NCBI GenBank assembly: GCA_028042835.1
Contig: JAOFOL010000006.1
Location: forward strand, 1 to 64,000
DNA from: Opitutales bacterium
GTDB taxonomy: Bacteria > Verrucomicrobiota > Verrucomicrobiia > Opitutales > Seribacteraceae
Reading direction: 5' to 3'
Length of the DNA stretch: 64,000 bases
Shown: piece after piece, positions 35,733 to 44,919 of the stretch
How the letters are laid out: each line of letters begins with the position of its first letter
Position numbering within the stretch: the stretch's first letter is position 1
Notes under the pieces: generated by a model
What the model was told of the DNA's origin: nothing
The model's database searches: none
What the model saw: the letters and a program-made list of their open reading frames with translations, nothing else
Position numbers and translations under genes: made by a program

Positions 35733-35783
35733 GGACTGCAAATCCTCTATTTGCCGGTTCGATTCCGGCCCGCGCCTCCATTC
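35733..35783 (+). repeat. attR, right attachment repeat (tRNA-Cys 3' fragment)
   Basis: 51-bp copy of the 3' part of tRNA-Cys, differing at one base from attL. It has no 5' half and cannot form a tRNA. It marks the right end of the element and, after excision, the junction restored to chromosome. Confidence 0.93.
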
Positions 35784-36310
35784 CCTAAAATACTGATATT
35801 TGTAGGATTTAAGGGCTTTTTTTAGTCCAAAGTGACATCAAGTTTGGCTGTATCCCTCTATGTTTGGGGTTGTTTGTCTTTATGCAAGACAAGGGGGAGG
35901 AGGTCTAGGGCGGAGTGGTGAGGTTAGTTTGATGGGTTCCATGTTCTCGTTCCATCTCTTAATAGCTTTAACCCTCAGTGAGTTGCGTTACTACAATAGC
36001 AAAAATTGATGTTGCGAAAATCATATAAAACAATTGACAAAATCTAAAAACTTCCGAGTTCTCTTTTAAATTTGGGTTTCTTACTTGCAGGCAGAAAATT
36101 TAAGATAACTTTTTCCCTAATAGTTAATTTTTCTGAAAATTCCCTATATCCCCTTTTACCTAGTGTATTCTAAAAAATGCATCTGATTTTTCTTGTCCAA
36201 TTCAATGAACGAATGATCATGCATAACCTGTTCCCTAGATGAAGTAATCGATCTAGAAAAAAGGCGGAAAGGATTGGCTTTCCTAGTTCTCATACTCTAA
36301 GAAGTATAAA
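35784..36310. other. Gene-free region right of attR
   Basis: About 530 bp of AT-rich DNA with no convincing gene. Two short segments (around 35799-35811 and 35882-35909) resemble segments just inside the left end of the element (13160-13176 and 13340-13362), hinting at the decayed left end of an earlier insertion at the same tRNA. Confidence 0.4.
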
Positions 36311-36433
36311 GTGAGCGATCAGAAGCCTAAGCCTATAATAAGCAAAAAATTTCTTCTTCTTGGATTTGTCGTACTGATAGAATTATCAGGGCATGGAATC
36401 TTAGGAAGCCTCTTCAAAGTACTGACCCAATGA
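36311..36433 (+). CDS. Possible small membrane protein (40 aa)
   Basis: GTG start, then a basic N-terminus (SDQKPKPIISKK) and one hydrophobic helix (FLLLGFVVLIELSGHGILG), ending VLTQ. The composition is that of a real single-span peptide, but only a weak purine run (AAGAAG) precedes the start and no relative is known to me. It lies in a region with gene remnants, so it may be a fragment of a larger lost gene. Confidence 0.3.
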   Translation: MSDQKPKPIISKKFLLLGFVVLIELSGHGILGSLFKVLTQ

Positions 36434-36465
36434 ATCGGTTTGATTGTCCTGACCTTTTGAGTGAT

Positions 36466-36573
36466 CTAGGTCGCTTGGTTCCAGCCTGACTGATTCAATT
36501 CCAAGATCGATTCATCAAACATACCCAATTCACGATAACCGTTGGAGCGGGATAGGCGGGTGCGGAGGTTCGC
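36466..36573 (-). pseudogene. Possible TPR-protein C-terminal remnant
   Basis: A 35-codon open stretch on the minus strand reads like the end of a TPR protein (RSNGYRELGMFDESILELNQ) and stops at TAG. It has no start codon and follows a TAA in frame. It abuts the truncated gene at 36586, so both look like debris of rearranged genes. The identification rests on a single TPR-like helix pair. Confidence 0.3.
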
Positions 36574-36585
36574 TTAGTTCATTGT

Positions 36586-36870
36586 TTACTCGGTGTTGCC
36601 TAGAAGTATGGAATACAATCCACCGTTGACGGAAACGGCAACCGATGCCTGAGGTTCCGATCCAGCAATGCTTGTTCCGTCATTGCTCCAATAAGTGACA
36701 TTGCCATCAGCATTGACGAGGGCAAACTTGAACAAGCCATTGCCTTTAAAGGCTTCGCCATTGACTGCGACCTGACCTGCATAATTGAGGACAGGTGGAA
36801 CAGCATAGGCAATATAAACGGCTAAGGCTAGGAATGTGACAAATCCAACTATTCTTGTCATGAATTTCAC
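36586..36870 (-). pseudogene. Truncated Verrucomicrobia-type secreted protein (94 aa)
   Basis: A signal peptide-like N-terminus (FVTFLALAVYIAYAVPP) is followed by LNYAGQVAVNGEAF, GNGLFKFALVNADGN, YWSNDGTS and VNGGLYSILLGNTE. In Verrucomicrobiota this start belongs to longer exported proteins with repeats; here it stops after GNTE. Together with the neighbouring TPR-like remnant this suggests a 3' truncation. The alternative is a genuine short secreted domain. Confidence 0.6.
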
Positions 36871-36969
36871 TTTTGAATAATTGGCTTACTTTGTCAATGC
36901 ATCAGGGGGAAGAGTGATGATTAACTGATCTTGCTCTCCATTTCAAAGGACAACTCAAAAACTTAGATC

Positions 36970-38133
36970 TTGTCCTTCAAAGCATTCAATTTGCGTTTAA
37001 TCGTTGATCAATTATCGAAATGTAAGATTGTTGGAAACTTGACTGAATCATCCACACCCATTTCTACCTCGACTCCTGCGACTGCTTGCTTGATTCGTAT
37101 TTCTAAAAACTTTGAACATTTTGCAGATGATATCATAGCTGATCTTGGTGCGACCCTGACCAAACGATTAGGACAGGAATACTTTTTACTAAAGTGCCAC
37201 AACCCTAATACGATAACGAATTCCGATGCGGCTCGTTACATTAGGTGGAATCTAGTGATGGACCATGCCTGGCCTTGTCGGCCGGAAAAAATGAAGGATT
37301 TCATCGAGAAAGCGGCTCAAGCACTTTTTCAAAAATTTGGTGGATGTAATTTACAGGGCGTTTTTATAGGAGTTTTAGAGGCCAGTTCCACTCATAATCC
37401 ATATAAGTCATTGGCGTCTAATCTTCGAGGGCGGACGCTTCAGTTATTCACGGACGAGTTGGCGGCTTTTAAAGAGGTTGAAGAACAGGAAGTCCGGTCC
37501 CCAAGCCTCTTCTGTCTAGTTGGAAAAGAAGGCCTTTATTGCGGAATACGCAGTCCTTTGCAGGCAAATGGTTTTTATCCTGGTGGAACCAAATTTATCA
37601 GTCAAAAAGCACCTCATACGATCAGTCGTGCTGGTGCGAAGATTGCAGAGGCATTGCATTACCTGAAGCTACATCAACCACTACCAGTCGAGGGAAGTCA
37701 TTGGCTGGAATTGGGGGCCTGTCCGGGAGGGATGACATCCGAGCTGCTTGAACGAGGATACCGAGTAACCGCGATCGACCGAGCACCACTGGATGAGCGA
37801 CTCAAAGGTCGAAAGGGTCTGAGTTTTAAGAAGGCAGATGTGGCACGCTACAATCCTGTCTTACAAACACAATTTGATAGTCTACTTTGTGATATGAATG
37901 GGGATGTACAAGTATCATTGAAGCAGGTGATCCGCTTGTCTGAAAACTTGCTACCTGGAGGTCTAATCCTATTTACTTTGAAAACCCACGGCGCTACCAC
38001 TTTTAAAGAATGCAATTCTCTCTACCACGAAGCGATTAAAAGTGCGAATGCAGGTGGCTTAGAACAAATTGCCTGCACCCACCTGACTTATAACCGCCAC
38101 GAATTTACCCTCTTTTTAAAGAAAACTAAATAG
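36970..38133 (+). CDS. rlmM: RlmM/FtsJ-type rRNA 2'-O-methyltransferase
   Basis: About 387 aa from a TTG; no ATG occurs in the first 70 codons, so the true start is uncertain. The C-terminal half is a Rossmann-fold SAM methyltransferase: WLELGACPGGMTSELL near residue 245, VTAIDRAPL near 263, SLLCDMNGD near 303, and GGLILFTLKT near 330 supply the K-D-K-E type tetrad region. The N-terminal half fits a THUMP-like RNA-binding domain. The family methylates C2498 of 23S rRNA. It is the first clear chromosomal gene right of the element. The substrate is by analogy only. Confidence 0.82.
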   Translation: MSFKAFNLRLIVDQLSKCKIVGNLTESSTPISTSTPATACLIRISKNFEHFADDIIADLGATLTKRLGQEYFLLKCHNPNTITNSDAARYIRWNLVMDHAWPCRPEKMKDFIEKAAQALFQKFGGCNLQGVFIGVLEASSTHNPYKSLASNLRGRTLQLFTDELAAFKEVEEQEVRSPSLFCLVGKEGLYCGIRSPLQANGFYPGGTKFISQKAPHTISRAGAKIAEALHYLKLHQPLPVEGSHWLELGACPGGMTSELLERGYRVTAIDRAPLDERLKGRKGLSFKKADVARYNPVLQTQFDSLLCDMNGDVQVSLKQVIRLSENLLPGGLILFTLKTHGATTFKECNSLYHEAIKSANAGGLEQIACTHLTYNRHEFTLFLKKTK

Positions 38134-38236
38134 ACGGATTGTCATAAGAATTGAAATCTTTGAAAATACTTTTTCGGAAGATTTTGTCGCTATCCTGAGA
38201 TGAGCCTCAGAGAGAGGGTCGATCTCTAGAGATTGA

Positions 38237-39310
38237 CTAATTTTGTGAAACCCAATTGCTGTTTGCAGAGTCCCATGAAAACCACATCTGGTGATTGTTG
38301 CTCCATACCAAGTTAGAATAGTAGTAGAACCAACCTTTTGAAGATTGATTGTAAACCCAGGGCCATTTGTACCAGTTCCATCCATCTAGATCTACCCTAG
38401 TTGACTGGTCCTTTTTTTCGGTAGGATCTGTTAAATCAGGGATTCCATCAAGATCTTCATCGTTTGTATCTGTCACCTCGATAAACCAATCGGTGAAGTC
38501 TGCCCAGGAAGTAGCAGGTTCACCATCGACTGCCTCGGCAAACCCTGAGTAGGTATTTCCATCACGGTCCATGGTGTTAATTGAAAGCTGAATCAATTCT
38601 CCATCTAGGCTAAGATTTATTTGCCCAAGATTTAGGCTTTCTGAATTTGAAAATGAATAGGTAGTGGAACCTGTTGCTGTGATTGCATTGCCTTTTGAAT
38701 CAATAGTCGTGGCATTGATCGTGTATGTAGAATTATCATACTCTATTGTACCTTCGTAATATCCAGCGTACCATATCCCTTTTGCAGTCGCTGAGCCTAA
38801 ACCAGGTAAGAAATAATTAAGAGCATAACTTCCATCACTGTCGCCCGCAGTTCTCGTGAATTTTCCGGTTAGGGTAGCATTAGTTGAATATGCGCCGGGC
38901 ACGAGATAATGAACATCAGAAAATCCTGTAACATTTTCATTCGCGCTGAGGTTTTTCTGCAACCAATCAGGCACACCATTCCTATCACTATCTTTCAATG
39001 GAATAGAAATAGATACGGATCCATGTTCATTAATTCCATTGTAGCCATTAACTAAATAGTCAGTTACGTAGGTAGTAGGATTTGAACTAAGTGCCTTTAG
39101 TTCACCACTAATTAGATTTAAGTCATTAAGGGGGTAAGTTGTTTTACCATCATAAGTAGTAAAATATAAATAGTCCCCGAAGGAGGTGGATCCCACATCA
39201 AGAGAAACCTGTAAGCCATAAGCCTTTATTGATGCCGTTTTTTTCGCAAAGCTTGATGACCATATTAACAGCAAATGAAAGATTATAAGAAGAAATTTCA
39301 AAATTTTCAT
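38237..39310 (-). CDS. Secreted hypothetical protein
   Basis: 357 aa with a signal peptide (LLIIFHLLLIWSSSFA). The body is rich in Ser, Thr, Tyr and Asp with beta-strand character. DSDRNGVPDWLQ near 110 and DEDLDGIPDLTD near 281 are thrombospondin type-3-like calcium loops. The C-terminal 60 residues are very aromatic (GWNWYKWPWVYN, GWFYYYSN), a tail that recurs in exported proteins of this group as far as I recall and could be a sorting or surface-binding domain. No enzyme motif is seen. It is divergent from the propeller gene at 39532. Confidence 0.75.
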   Translation of the reverse strand: MKILKFLLIIFHLLLIWSSSFAKKTASIKAYGLQVSLDVGSTSFGDYLYFTTYDGKTTYPLNDLNLISGELKALSSNPTTYVTDYLVNGYNGINEHGSVSISIPLKDSDRNGVPDWLQKNLSANENVTGFSDVHYLVPGAYSTNATLTGKFTRTAGDSDGSYALNYFLPGLGSATAKGIWYAGYYEGTIEYDNSTYTINATTIDSKGNAITATGSTTYSFSNSESLNLGQINLSLDGELIQLSINTMDRDGNTYSGFAEAVDGEPATSWADFTDWFIEVTDTNDEDLDGIPDLTDPTEKKDQSTRVDLDGWNWYKWPWVYNQSSKGWFYYYSNLVWSNNHQMWFSWDSANSNWVSQN

Positions 39311-39531
39311 GTAATGTGATTATTTAGATAAGTACTGAATTAAGTAAATAAAAAACACTTATAGTAAAGGAAATATATAGCCCTCACAATCGATTCAAAT
39401 TTTTCATCAAGAGAAATATAAGCAGGTGCACCTTGAAGAGAGTCGTCAATTTATCCTGTGCTTGGTTGACATGCTATTTTAAATATGAAGTATGTTTCAT
39501 ATTTCAACTTTTAACTGCAATCCCTTCTTTT

Positions 39532-40470
39532 ATGAAAATTATTAAATTCAGTATTCTCGTGTTATTTTCCGTTTTTGTGGTTCCAATAGTTTGGGCGGAC
39601 CGGTTAGTTCTCGTCAGTGCATCCTACGGTAAAAATATTCTCGCGATTACTGAAGCCAATGGTGATGTCATTTGGTCACATCAAACCGCCGGTCAGGCGA
39701 AAGGGCATGCCGGGCATCACGATGTGCATATGTTGCCCAATGGAAATATTCTTTTTCACGAGACCTGGCAGGATGTAAAGGAGGTCACTCTGGGTAAGAA
39801 AATTGTGATGGATTACGATTGTGCCACGGCCAACGGCAACGAGGGTAAGCATGTTCATGTCCATGCTTTTTCGCGGTTGGCTAATGGTGATACCCAAATT
39901 GTGGAAAGTGGAGTGGGGCGCGTTATCAATGTGGATGTATTTGGGAAATTAAAACATTCCTTTGACCTTAAGACAGGAGGTACACAAAATTCCCGTTGGG
40001 CACGTGCGACCCCCCAAGGCACTCTACTTGTCTGTTCCGAACAACCTGGTGTGGTTACTGAGTATGATGAAAATGGAAAAGTGGTTTGGGATTATTTAAT
40101 TAATACACGGGTCTATGGTGCAATGCGTCTTAGGAATGGAAATACTCTGATTGCATCCGGAAGTGGAAACAGTGTGGTGGAGGTAACCCCTGATAAAAAA
40201 GTGGTTTGGGAAATTAAGGGGAAAGTTCCGGGTACAGATATTAATTTGAAATGGATGACTTGTCTTCAGGAAACAAAAAGTGGAAACTTTATCGTAGGTA
40301 ACTGCCATGCTGGACCGGATAATCCACAGATCTTTGAAATTAGCCGAGAAAAGAAAGTCGTGTGGGAGTTTAATGAATTTGAACTCGTCGGTAATGGACT
40401 TGCCTGCTGGCAGGTGTTGGATGGGGAGGATGCAATAAGACTTCGTGAACAATTAGCTGAACTTCGCTAG
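39532..40470 (+). CDS. Exported PQQ-like beta-propeller protein
   Basis: 312 aa from the ATG at 39532, which begins a signal peptide (FSILVLFSVFVVPIVWA); a TTG at 39433 would put 33 residues ahead of it. Repeats of the form NGNTLIASG, GKVVWDYLIN and KKVVWEIKG mark propeller blades. The HHDVHMLPNGN and HVHVHAFSRL segments are His-rich. The pattern resembles arylsulfotransferase-like or PQQ-type propellers without clear catalytic residues. Function is unknown; it probably acts in the periplasm. Confidence 0.78.
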   Translation: MKIIKFSILVLFSVFVVPIVWADRLVLVSASYGKNILAITEANGDVIWSHQTAGQAKGHAGHHDVHMLPNGNILFHETWQDVKEVTLGKKIVMDYDCATANGNEGKHVHVHAFSRLANGDTQIVESGVGRVINVDVFGKLKHSFDLKTGGTQNSRWARATPQGTLLVCSEQPGVVTEYDENGKVVWDYLINTRVYGAMRLRNGNTLIASGSGNSVVEVTPDKKVVWEIKGKVPGTDINLKWMTCLQETKSGNFIVGNCHAGPDNPQIFEISREKKVVWEFNEFELVGNGLACWQVLDGEDAIRLREQLAELR

Positions 40471-40663
40471 GAAGAATTTCGCTATTTTAGGAGGGGAAAA
40501 AAAGAAAATTTATATATTTTTCGATATTTAGGCTAAATATTTGATTCTTATAACTTATAGTTAGATAGAACATTTGACTTAAGTTCTCAAAAGCAAAAAT
40601 TAGTTTTTTATATATTTTTTAATAATTCCGTAAGAAAACAAAGTAACAGGGTATTTACATTGT
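40471..40663. other. AT-rich intergenic region
   Basis: 193 bp with many A/T runs (for example near 40606-40622). No gene or hairpin terminator is apparent. Confidence 0.4.
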
Positions 40664-40888
40664 ATGTTTGAAGATATAATCGATAGAATTGGTACAAATT
40701 TAGGGCTCACTGCTGATGAAATCGCAAGTGAAGAATTCATAAATTCAAAATTAGTGAAATCCATTTGTGTTCAATTAGTTTATGGGGGTATCGTAGTTTT
40801 TGATTCAGAACGAGGCCTCGCTGCCACAACGGTTAACAGTATAGAATCACTATGTAGAAATAAAGAAGAACTGTTTAGTCGTAGCTAA
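40664..40888 (+). CDS. Small hypothetical protein (74 aa)
   Basis: ATG-initiated frame encoding an acidic, probably helical protein (FEDIIDRIGTNLGLTADEI at the N-terminus). The amino acid make-up is plausible for a real protein, but the ribosome-binding site is weak and no family is recognised. It stands alone between the propeller gene and the convergent DoxX-like pair. Confidence 0.4.
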   Translation: MFEDIIDRIGTNLGLTADEIASEEFINSKLVKSICVQLVYGGIVVFDSERGLAATTVNSIESLCRNKEELFSRS

Positions 40889-40958
40889 AACTAAAATTTT
40901 TACAGTAGATACTCTTAACACCTGTTGGACGGTGCCCATTCTAAAAACTGTAAAGTAA

Positions 40959-41321
40959 CTAGATACCGACGGAAAAAGTTATCCAATAAATCATTCCGAG
41001 GATTAAAAAATTTCCTATGATTTGTTTATAATCCCCGATCACAATGTGGGTGATGACTGCACCGATCATCGTTGCCATCAATAGGCATCCAGAAAAAAGC
41101 AGAAAGGAAAAAGATGAACCGGTGAAAACCAAGGGGAGGATGATGCCGATTCCACAAAATACTTCAATTAACGCGATTCCGCGAACAATTCGTGGACTGA
41201 AATATCTAACCCATAACATCCTGCGAGCTAGGGTATCAATAGGTTGGAAAAAACGAATGGTTCCCCCAACAGCAAAGACCAAAAATAAAATAATTTGGAC
41301 CGTAGTGCTAAGGTATTGCAT
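40959..41321 (-). CDS. DoxX-like membrane protein (second of pair)
   Basis: About 120 aa from the ATG at 41321, with four hydrophobic helices (VQIILFLVFAVGGTIRFF, GIALIEVFCGIGIILPLVF, FLLFSGCLLMATMIGAVITH, IIGNFLILGMIYWI). The order and the short loops fit the DoxX-like family of four-helix inner-membrane proteins. Function is uncertain in this family. It starts 11 bp after the stop of a similar gene, suggesting tandem duplication. Confidence 0.75.
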   Translation of the reverse strand: MQYLSTTVQIILFLVFAVGGTIRFFQPIDTLARRMLWVRYFSPRIVRGIALIEVFCGIGIILPLVFTGSSFSFLLFSGCLLMATMIGAVITHIVIGDYKQIIGNFLILGMIYWITFSVGI

Positions 41322-41332
41322 GAAATATGTAA

Positions 41333-41680
41333 TTAAGTGGAGGGGGACAGTTGAGTGCACATGTAAGAGATTACAAGGCAGACACACAGCAACGAGAAGG
41401 ATGGTAGCATTTTAGTGGCTTTGCTGTTTAAACGGATGTGGGTTATCAGAGCAGCGATCATTAGAACAGCAATGCCAGAAGCACCAAGTCTGGAAATCTC
41501 GAAATCGTCGTTCAATAACATGATGGCGAATGCAAATTTAAATATCCCAACGAGATCACGCAACCACTTGGGGAGATTGAAATGCTTGAATTCGTCTTTA
41601 ATGTTATTGTAGCGAACGCCCCATACAAAAATAATGGAGCCAAAAACAAGGATGGACAAAACCTCGTGAAAGAAGGGCAT
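41333..41680 (-). CDS. DoxX-like membrane protein (first of pair)
   Basis: About 115 aa if started at the ATG at 41680; an ATG at 41794 would add a 38-residue soluble N-terminus. Four hydrophobic helices are seen, beginning EVLSILVFGSIIFVWGVRY and ending FSLLCVCLVISYMCTQL, with LVGIFKFAFAIML and ASGIAVLMIAALITH between. It resembles the following gene in helix order and in the A-x-x-TH motif of helix three, so the two are probably paralogues in one operon. Confidence 0.72.
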   Translation of the reverse strand: MPFFHEVLSILVFGSIIFVWGVRYNNIKDEFKHFNLPKWLRDLVGIFKFAFAIMLLNDDFEISRLGASGIAVLMIAALITHIRLNSKATKMLPSFSLLCVCLVISYMCTQLSPST

Positions 41681-42025
41681 AGACACAGGGAAATAAAAGA
41701 TGTCAATAAATCCCAGATTTTCAGATAAACTTGTTGGACCAGATGCATCGGAGGATGATAGTAGAAAGGTTGGAAAGTATTTGTTTTCTAACATTCAATC
41801 ATACTTTATTAAAATGTTGTTTCAGTAAATCGCAAAAAATGTGACAGATCAAATGGAGGAACTCTTTTTTCAAAAATAATGATTCTATGCAGAAACCCTA
41901 TTTTTCACTAGGTTTGAAGTTTGCACCATTATTTTTAGCGGAAGTACAAAGGTGTGGAAACCCCGCATATATCGTAAATTCTGCTTGAAAGAATTATGCT
42001 TCAATCTAGGTTTTCTATTCTACCT

Positions 42026-44794
42026 ATGAATACCTACTTAGAATACATCCAAGAGATCGAAGAACGCAGAGCACAGGGTTTAAGTCCTAAACCAATTGAT
42101 GACTCTGTGTTGCTCGCCGAAATTATCAGTCAAATAAAAGATTCCGATCATGAACATAGGAAAGAATCAATCGACTTTTTTATCTACAATACGTTACCGG
42201 GCACAACTAGTGCCGCGGGAGAAAAAGCTGGTTTTCTAAAAGAGATTATTTTAGGTGAATATACAGTAGGCGAAATCACACCCACCTTTGCTTTCGAACT
42301 GCTCTCTCACATGAAAGGAGGACCTTCGATCGAAGTTCTCCTTGACCTGGCACTAGGAGATAATGAATCGATTGCACACGAAGCAGCCCAAGTACTTAAA
42401 ACTCAAGTTTTTCTCTATGAAGCAGATACGGATCGACTTGAGAATGCCTACAAGGGAGGCAGTTCCATCGCCAAAGATATCATTGAAAGTTATGCTCAGG
42501 CAGAATTCTTCACCAACCTTCCCGAAGTTGATGAGGAGATCGAAGTAGTCACATATATTGCTGGAGAAGGAGACATCTCCACGGATTTACTTTCTCCAGG
42601 AAATCAGGCTCACTCACGTTCAGATCGTGAACTGCACGGAAAATGTCTGATCTCAGAAAAAGCCCAGGCAGAAATTACCGAACTCAAAAGTAAGCACCCC
42701 GATAAACGTGTAATGCTAATTGCAGAAAAAGGAACGATGGGCGTGGGTTCATCCAGAATGTCTGGAGTAAATAATGTGGCTCTGTGGACCGGGAAGCTTG
42801 CCAGTCCTTATGTCCCGTTTGTGAACTTTGCTCCCATTGTTGCTGGAACAAACGGGGTTTCTCCTATTTTCCTGACCACAGTGAGCGTGACCGGAGGCAT
42901 CGGTATCGATCTCAATAATTGGGTTCGTAAAATGGATACAGAAGGTAATCCTGTTATGGATAGCAATGGCGATCCTGTACTGGAACAGACTTATTCAGTC
43001 GAAACCGGAAAAGTACTGACTATAAATACCGAGAAAAAGAAACTTTATGAAGGCGACAAGGAATTAACTGACATTTCCCCAGCCTTGACCCCGCAAAAAG
43101 TAGAGTTCATCAAGGCCGGTGGATCATATGCGATCGTTTTTGGTAAGAAGTTGCAGAGCTTTGCTTCGGCCGCATTAGGAATCGATATTCCTTTAGTGTA
43201 CGCACCCGCCCGTGAAGTTTCCCATGAGGGACAGGGCTTAACTGCTGTCGAGAAGATCTTTAATAAAAATATGGTTGGTGTGAAAGAAGGCACCGTATTG
43301 CACGCCGGATCAGATGTTCGGGTAAAAGTAAATATCGTAGGTTCTCAGGATACGACAGGTCTAATGACTTCCCAGGAATTGGAAGCGATGGCAGCTACGA
43401 TCATTTCTCCCACCGTTGATGGTGCGTACCAGTCAGGTTGCCATACCGCATCAGTTTGGGATAAAAAAGCTCAGGCAAATATACCCAAGTTAATGAAGTT
43501 TATGCATAACTTTGGACTGATTACTGCACGCGATCCTAAAGGTGAGTACCATGCGATGACTGATGTAATTCATAAAGTACTCAATGATTTAACAGTGGAT
43601 GAGTGGGCAATTATTATTGGAGGGGATTCGCACACGAGGATGTCTAAGGGCGTGGCCTTTGGTGCCGATTCTGGGACAGTCGCTTTGGCCCTGGCCACAG
43701 GAGAAGCCACCATGCCGATTCCAGAATCTGTGAAGGTCACATTTAAAGGTGATCTCAAAAACCACATGGACTTTCGAGATGTGGTCCATGCTACCCAGTC
43801 CCAAATGCTTAAAGAATTCGGAGATAATGTATTTCAGGGAAGGATTATCGAAGTGCACATCGGTACCTTGCCGGCAGACCAAGCTTTCACTTTTACTGAT
43901 TGGACTGCAGAAATGAAAGCAAAAGCATCAATTTGTATTTCCGAGGACGATACACTTGTTGAATCCCTCGAAATTGCTAAGAGCCGAATCCAGGTGATGA
44001 TAGACAAGGGCATGGACAATCAAAAACAGGTTCTTCAGGGCTTGTACGATATTGCTGACAATAGAATCAAAGAAATCCGTGGAGGCGAGAAACCGGCTCT
44101 GACTCCTGATGCTAATGCTAAATACTTTGAAGAATTCGTGGTGGACTTGGATAAAATCAACGAACCCATGATCGCAGATCCGGATGTAAACAATGAGGAT
44201 GTTTCCAAGAGATACACTCATGACACCATTCGCCCAGTATCTTTTTACGAAGGTACTAAAAAAGTAGATCTTGGTTTTGTGGGATCCTGTATGGTGCACA
44301 AAGGAGATCTTAAAATTGTCTCCCAAATGCTGAAAAATTTGGAGAAGGAAGCTGGTAAGGTGGAGTTTCAAGCACCACTGGTGGTCGCTGCACCTACTTA
44401 CAATATCATCGACGAACTTAAAACTGAAGGTGATTGGAATATGTTAGAGAAATATTCCGGTTTCGTTTTTAACGATGACGCACCCAAGAATACAGCAAGG
44501 GAAGAGTACCAAAATATGATGTATCTGGAGCGTCCAGGTTGTAACCTTTGCATGGGTAATCAAGAAAAAGCTGCCCGTGGAGATACGGTGATGGCTACCT
44601 CCACCCGCCTTTTTCAGGGACGAGTCGTCGAAGATTCCGAGCGTAAAAAAGGAGAATCTTTGCTCGCATCCACTCCAGTGGTTGTACTTTCTGCAATCCT
44701 TGGGCGTATTCCAACCATGGACGAATATCAAACTGCGGTTGAGGGGATAAATCTTACGAAGTTTGCTCCTCCACTCAATGCAATGATCAATTAA
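42026..44794 (+). CDS. acnB: Bifunctional aconitate hydratase 2 / 2-methylisocitrate dehydratase
   Basis: TCA-cycle enzyme interconverting citrate and isocitrate, and acting in the methylcitrate cycle; about 922 aa from the ATG at 42026 (an ATG at 41996 adds ten residues). The N-terminal helical HEAT-like domain is followed by the AcnB core: LIAEKGTMGVGSSRMSGVNN near 236, GCHTASVWD near 480, and the Fe-S cysteines in RPGCNLCMGNQ near 840 with the swivel-side STRLFQGR after it. It stands alone, divergent from the DoxX-like pair; the 200 bp upstream should hold its promoter. Confidence 0.95.
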   Translation: MNTYLEYIQEIEERRAQGLSPKPIDDSVLLAEIISQIKDSDHEHRKESIDFFIYNTLPGTTSAAGEKAGFLKEIILGEYTVGEITPTFAFELLSHMKGGPSIEVLLDLALGDNESIAHEAAQVLKTQVFLYEADTDRLENAYKGGSSIAKDIIESYAQAEFFTNLPEVDEEIEVVTYIAGEGDISTDLLSPGNQAHSRSDRELHGKCLISEKAQAEITELKSKHPDKRVMLIAEKGTMGVGSSRMSGVNNVALWTGKLASPYVPFVNFAPIVAGTNGVSPIFLTTVSVTGGIGIDLNNWVRKMDTEGNPVMDSNGDPVLEQTYSVETGKVLTINTEKKKLYEGDKELTDISPALTPQKVEFIKAGGSYAIVFGKKLQSFASAALGIDIPLVYAPAREVSHEGQGLTAVEKIFNKNMVGVKEGTVLHAGSDVRVKVNIVGSQDTTGLMTSQELEAMAATIISPTVDGAYQSGCHTASVWDKKAQANIPKLMKFMHNFGLITARDPKGEYHAMTDVIHKVLNDLTVDEWAIIIGGDSHTRMSKGVAFGADSGTVALALATGEATMPIPESVKVTFKGDLKNHMDFRDVVHATQSQMLKEFGDNVFQGRIIEVHIGTLPADQAFTFTDWTAEMKAKASICISEDDTLVESLEIAKSRIQVMIDKGMDNQKQVLQGLYDIADNRIKEIRGGEKPALTPDANAKYFEEFVVDLDKINEPMIADPDVNNEDVSKRYTHDTIRPVSFYEGTKKVDLGFVGSCMVHKGDLKIVSQMLKNLEKEAGKVEFQAPLVVAAPTYNIIDELKTEGDWNMLEKYSGFVFNDDAPKNTAREEYQNMMYLERPGCNLCMGNQEKAARGDTVMATSTRLFQGRVVEDSERKKGESLLASTPVVVLSAILGRIPTMDEYQTAVEGINLTKFAPPLNAMIN

Positions 44795-44919
44795 TTTGGA
44801 ATCTCTTTCTTTTTAAAACAACGTCGTTGTGCGAACAGGGAGAAGTAAGTAGTTGTAAAATCTTACCTCTAGATTTTTGCGTTGTTATTAAGATAAAAAT
44901 TTCTAGCCATTTCTCTATC

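Larger units (their letters stand above)
13094..35783 (+). mobile_element. Integrative element in tRNA-Cys (about 22.6 kb, satellite-like)
   Basis: The element is bounded by 51-bp direct repeats (13094-13144 and 35733-35783) that reproduce the 3' part of the tRNA-Cys gene; the left copy keeps the tRNA whole. Contents: a tyrosine integrase at the right end, an excisionase-like HTH, a primase, a DUF3987 ATPase, an SSB-like protein, two HNH nucleases, a Lon/STAND operon, a MORN protein and a nuclease-helicase fusion. No structural, packaging, relaxase or type IV secretion gene was seen, so transfer would need a helper. Several element genes have clear Shine-Dalgarno sequences, unlike the flanking chromosome. 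Orientation is arbitrary. Confidence 0.92.

Noticed and set aside
35733-35783. Second tRNA-Cys gene
   Set aside because: Only the 3' part is present; the sequence before it cannot form the acceptor 5' strand or D arm. It is an attachment-site copy.
38222-38233. 12-bp palindrome ATCTCTAGAGAT as a terminator
   Set aside because: It has no loop-forming spacer and no T-run.
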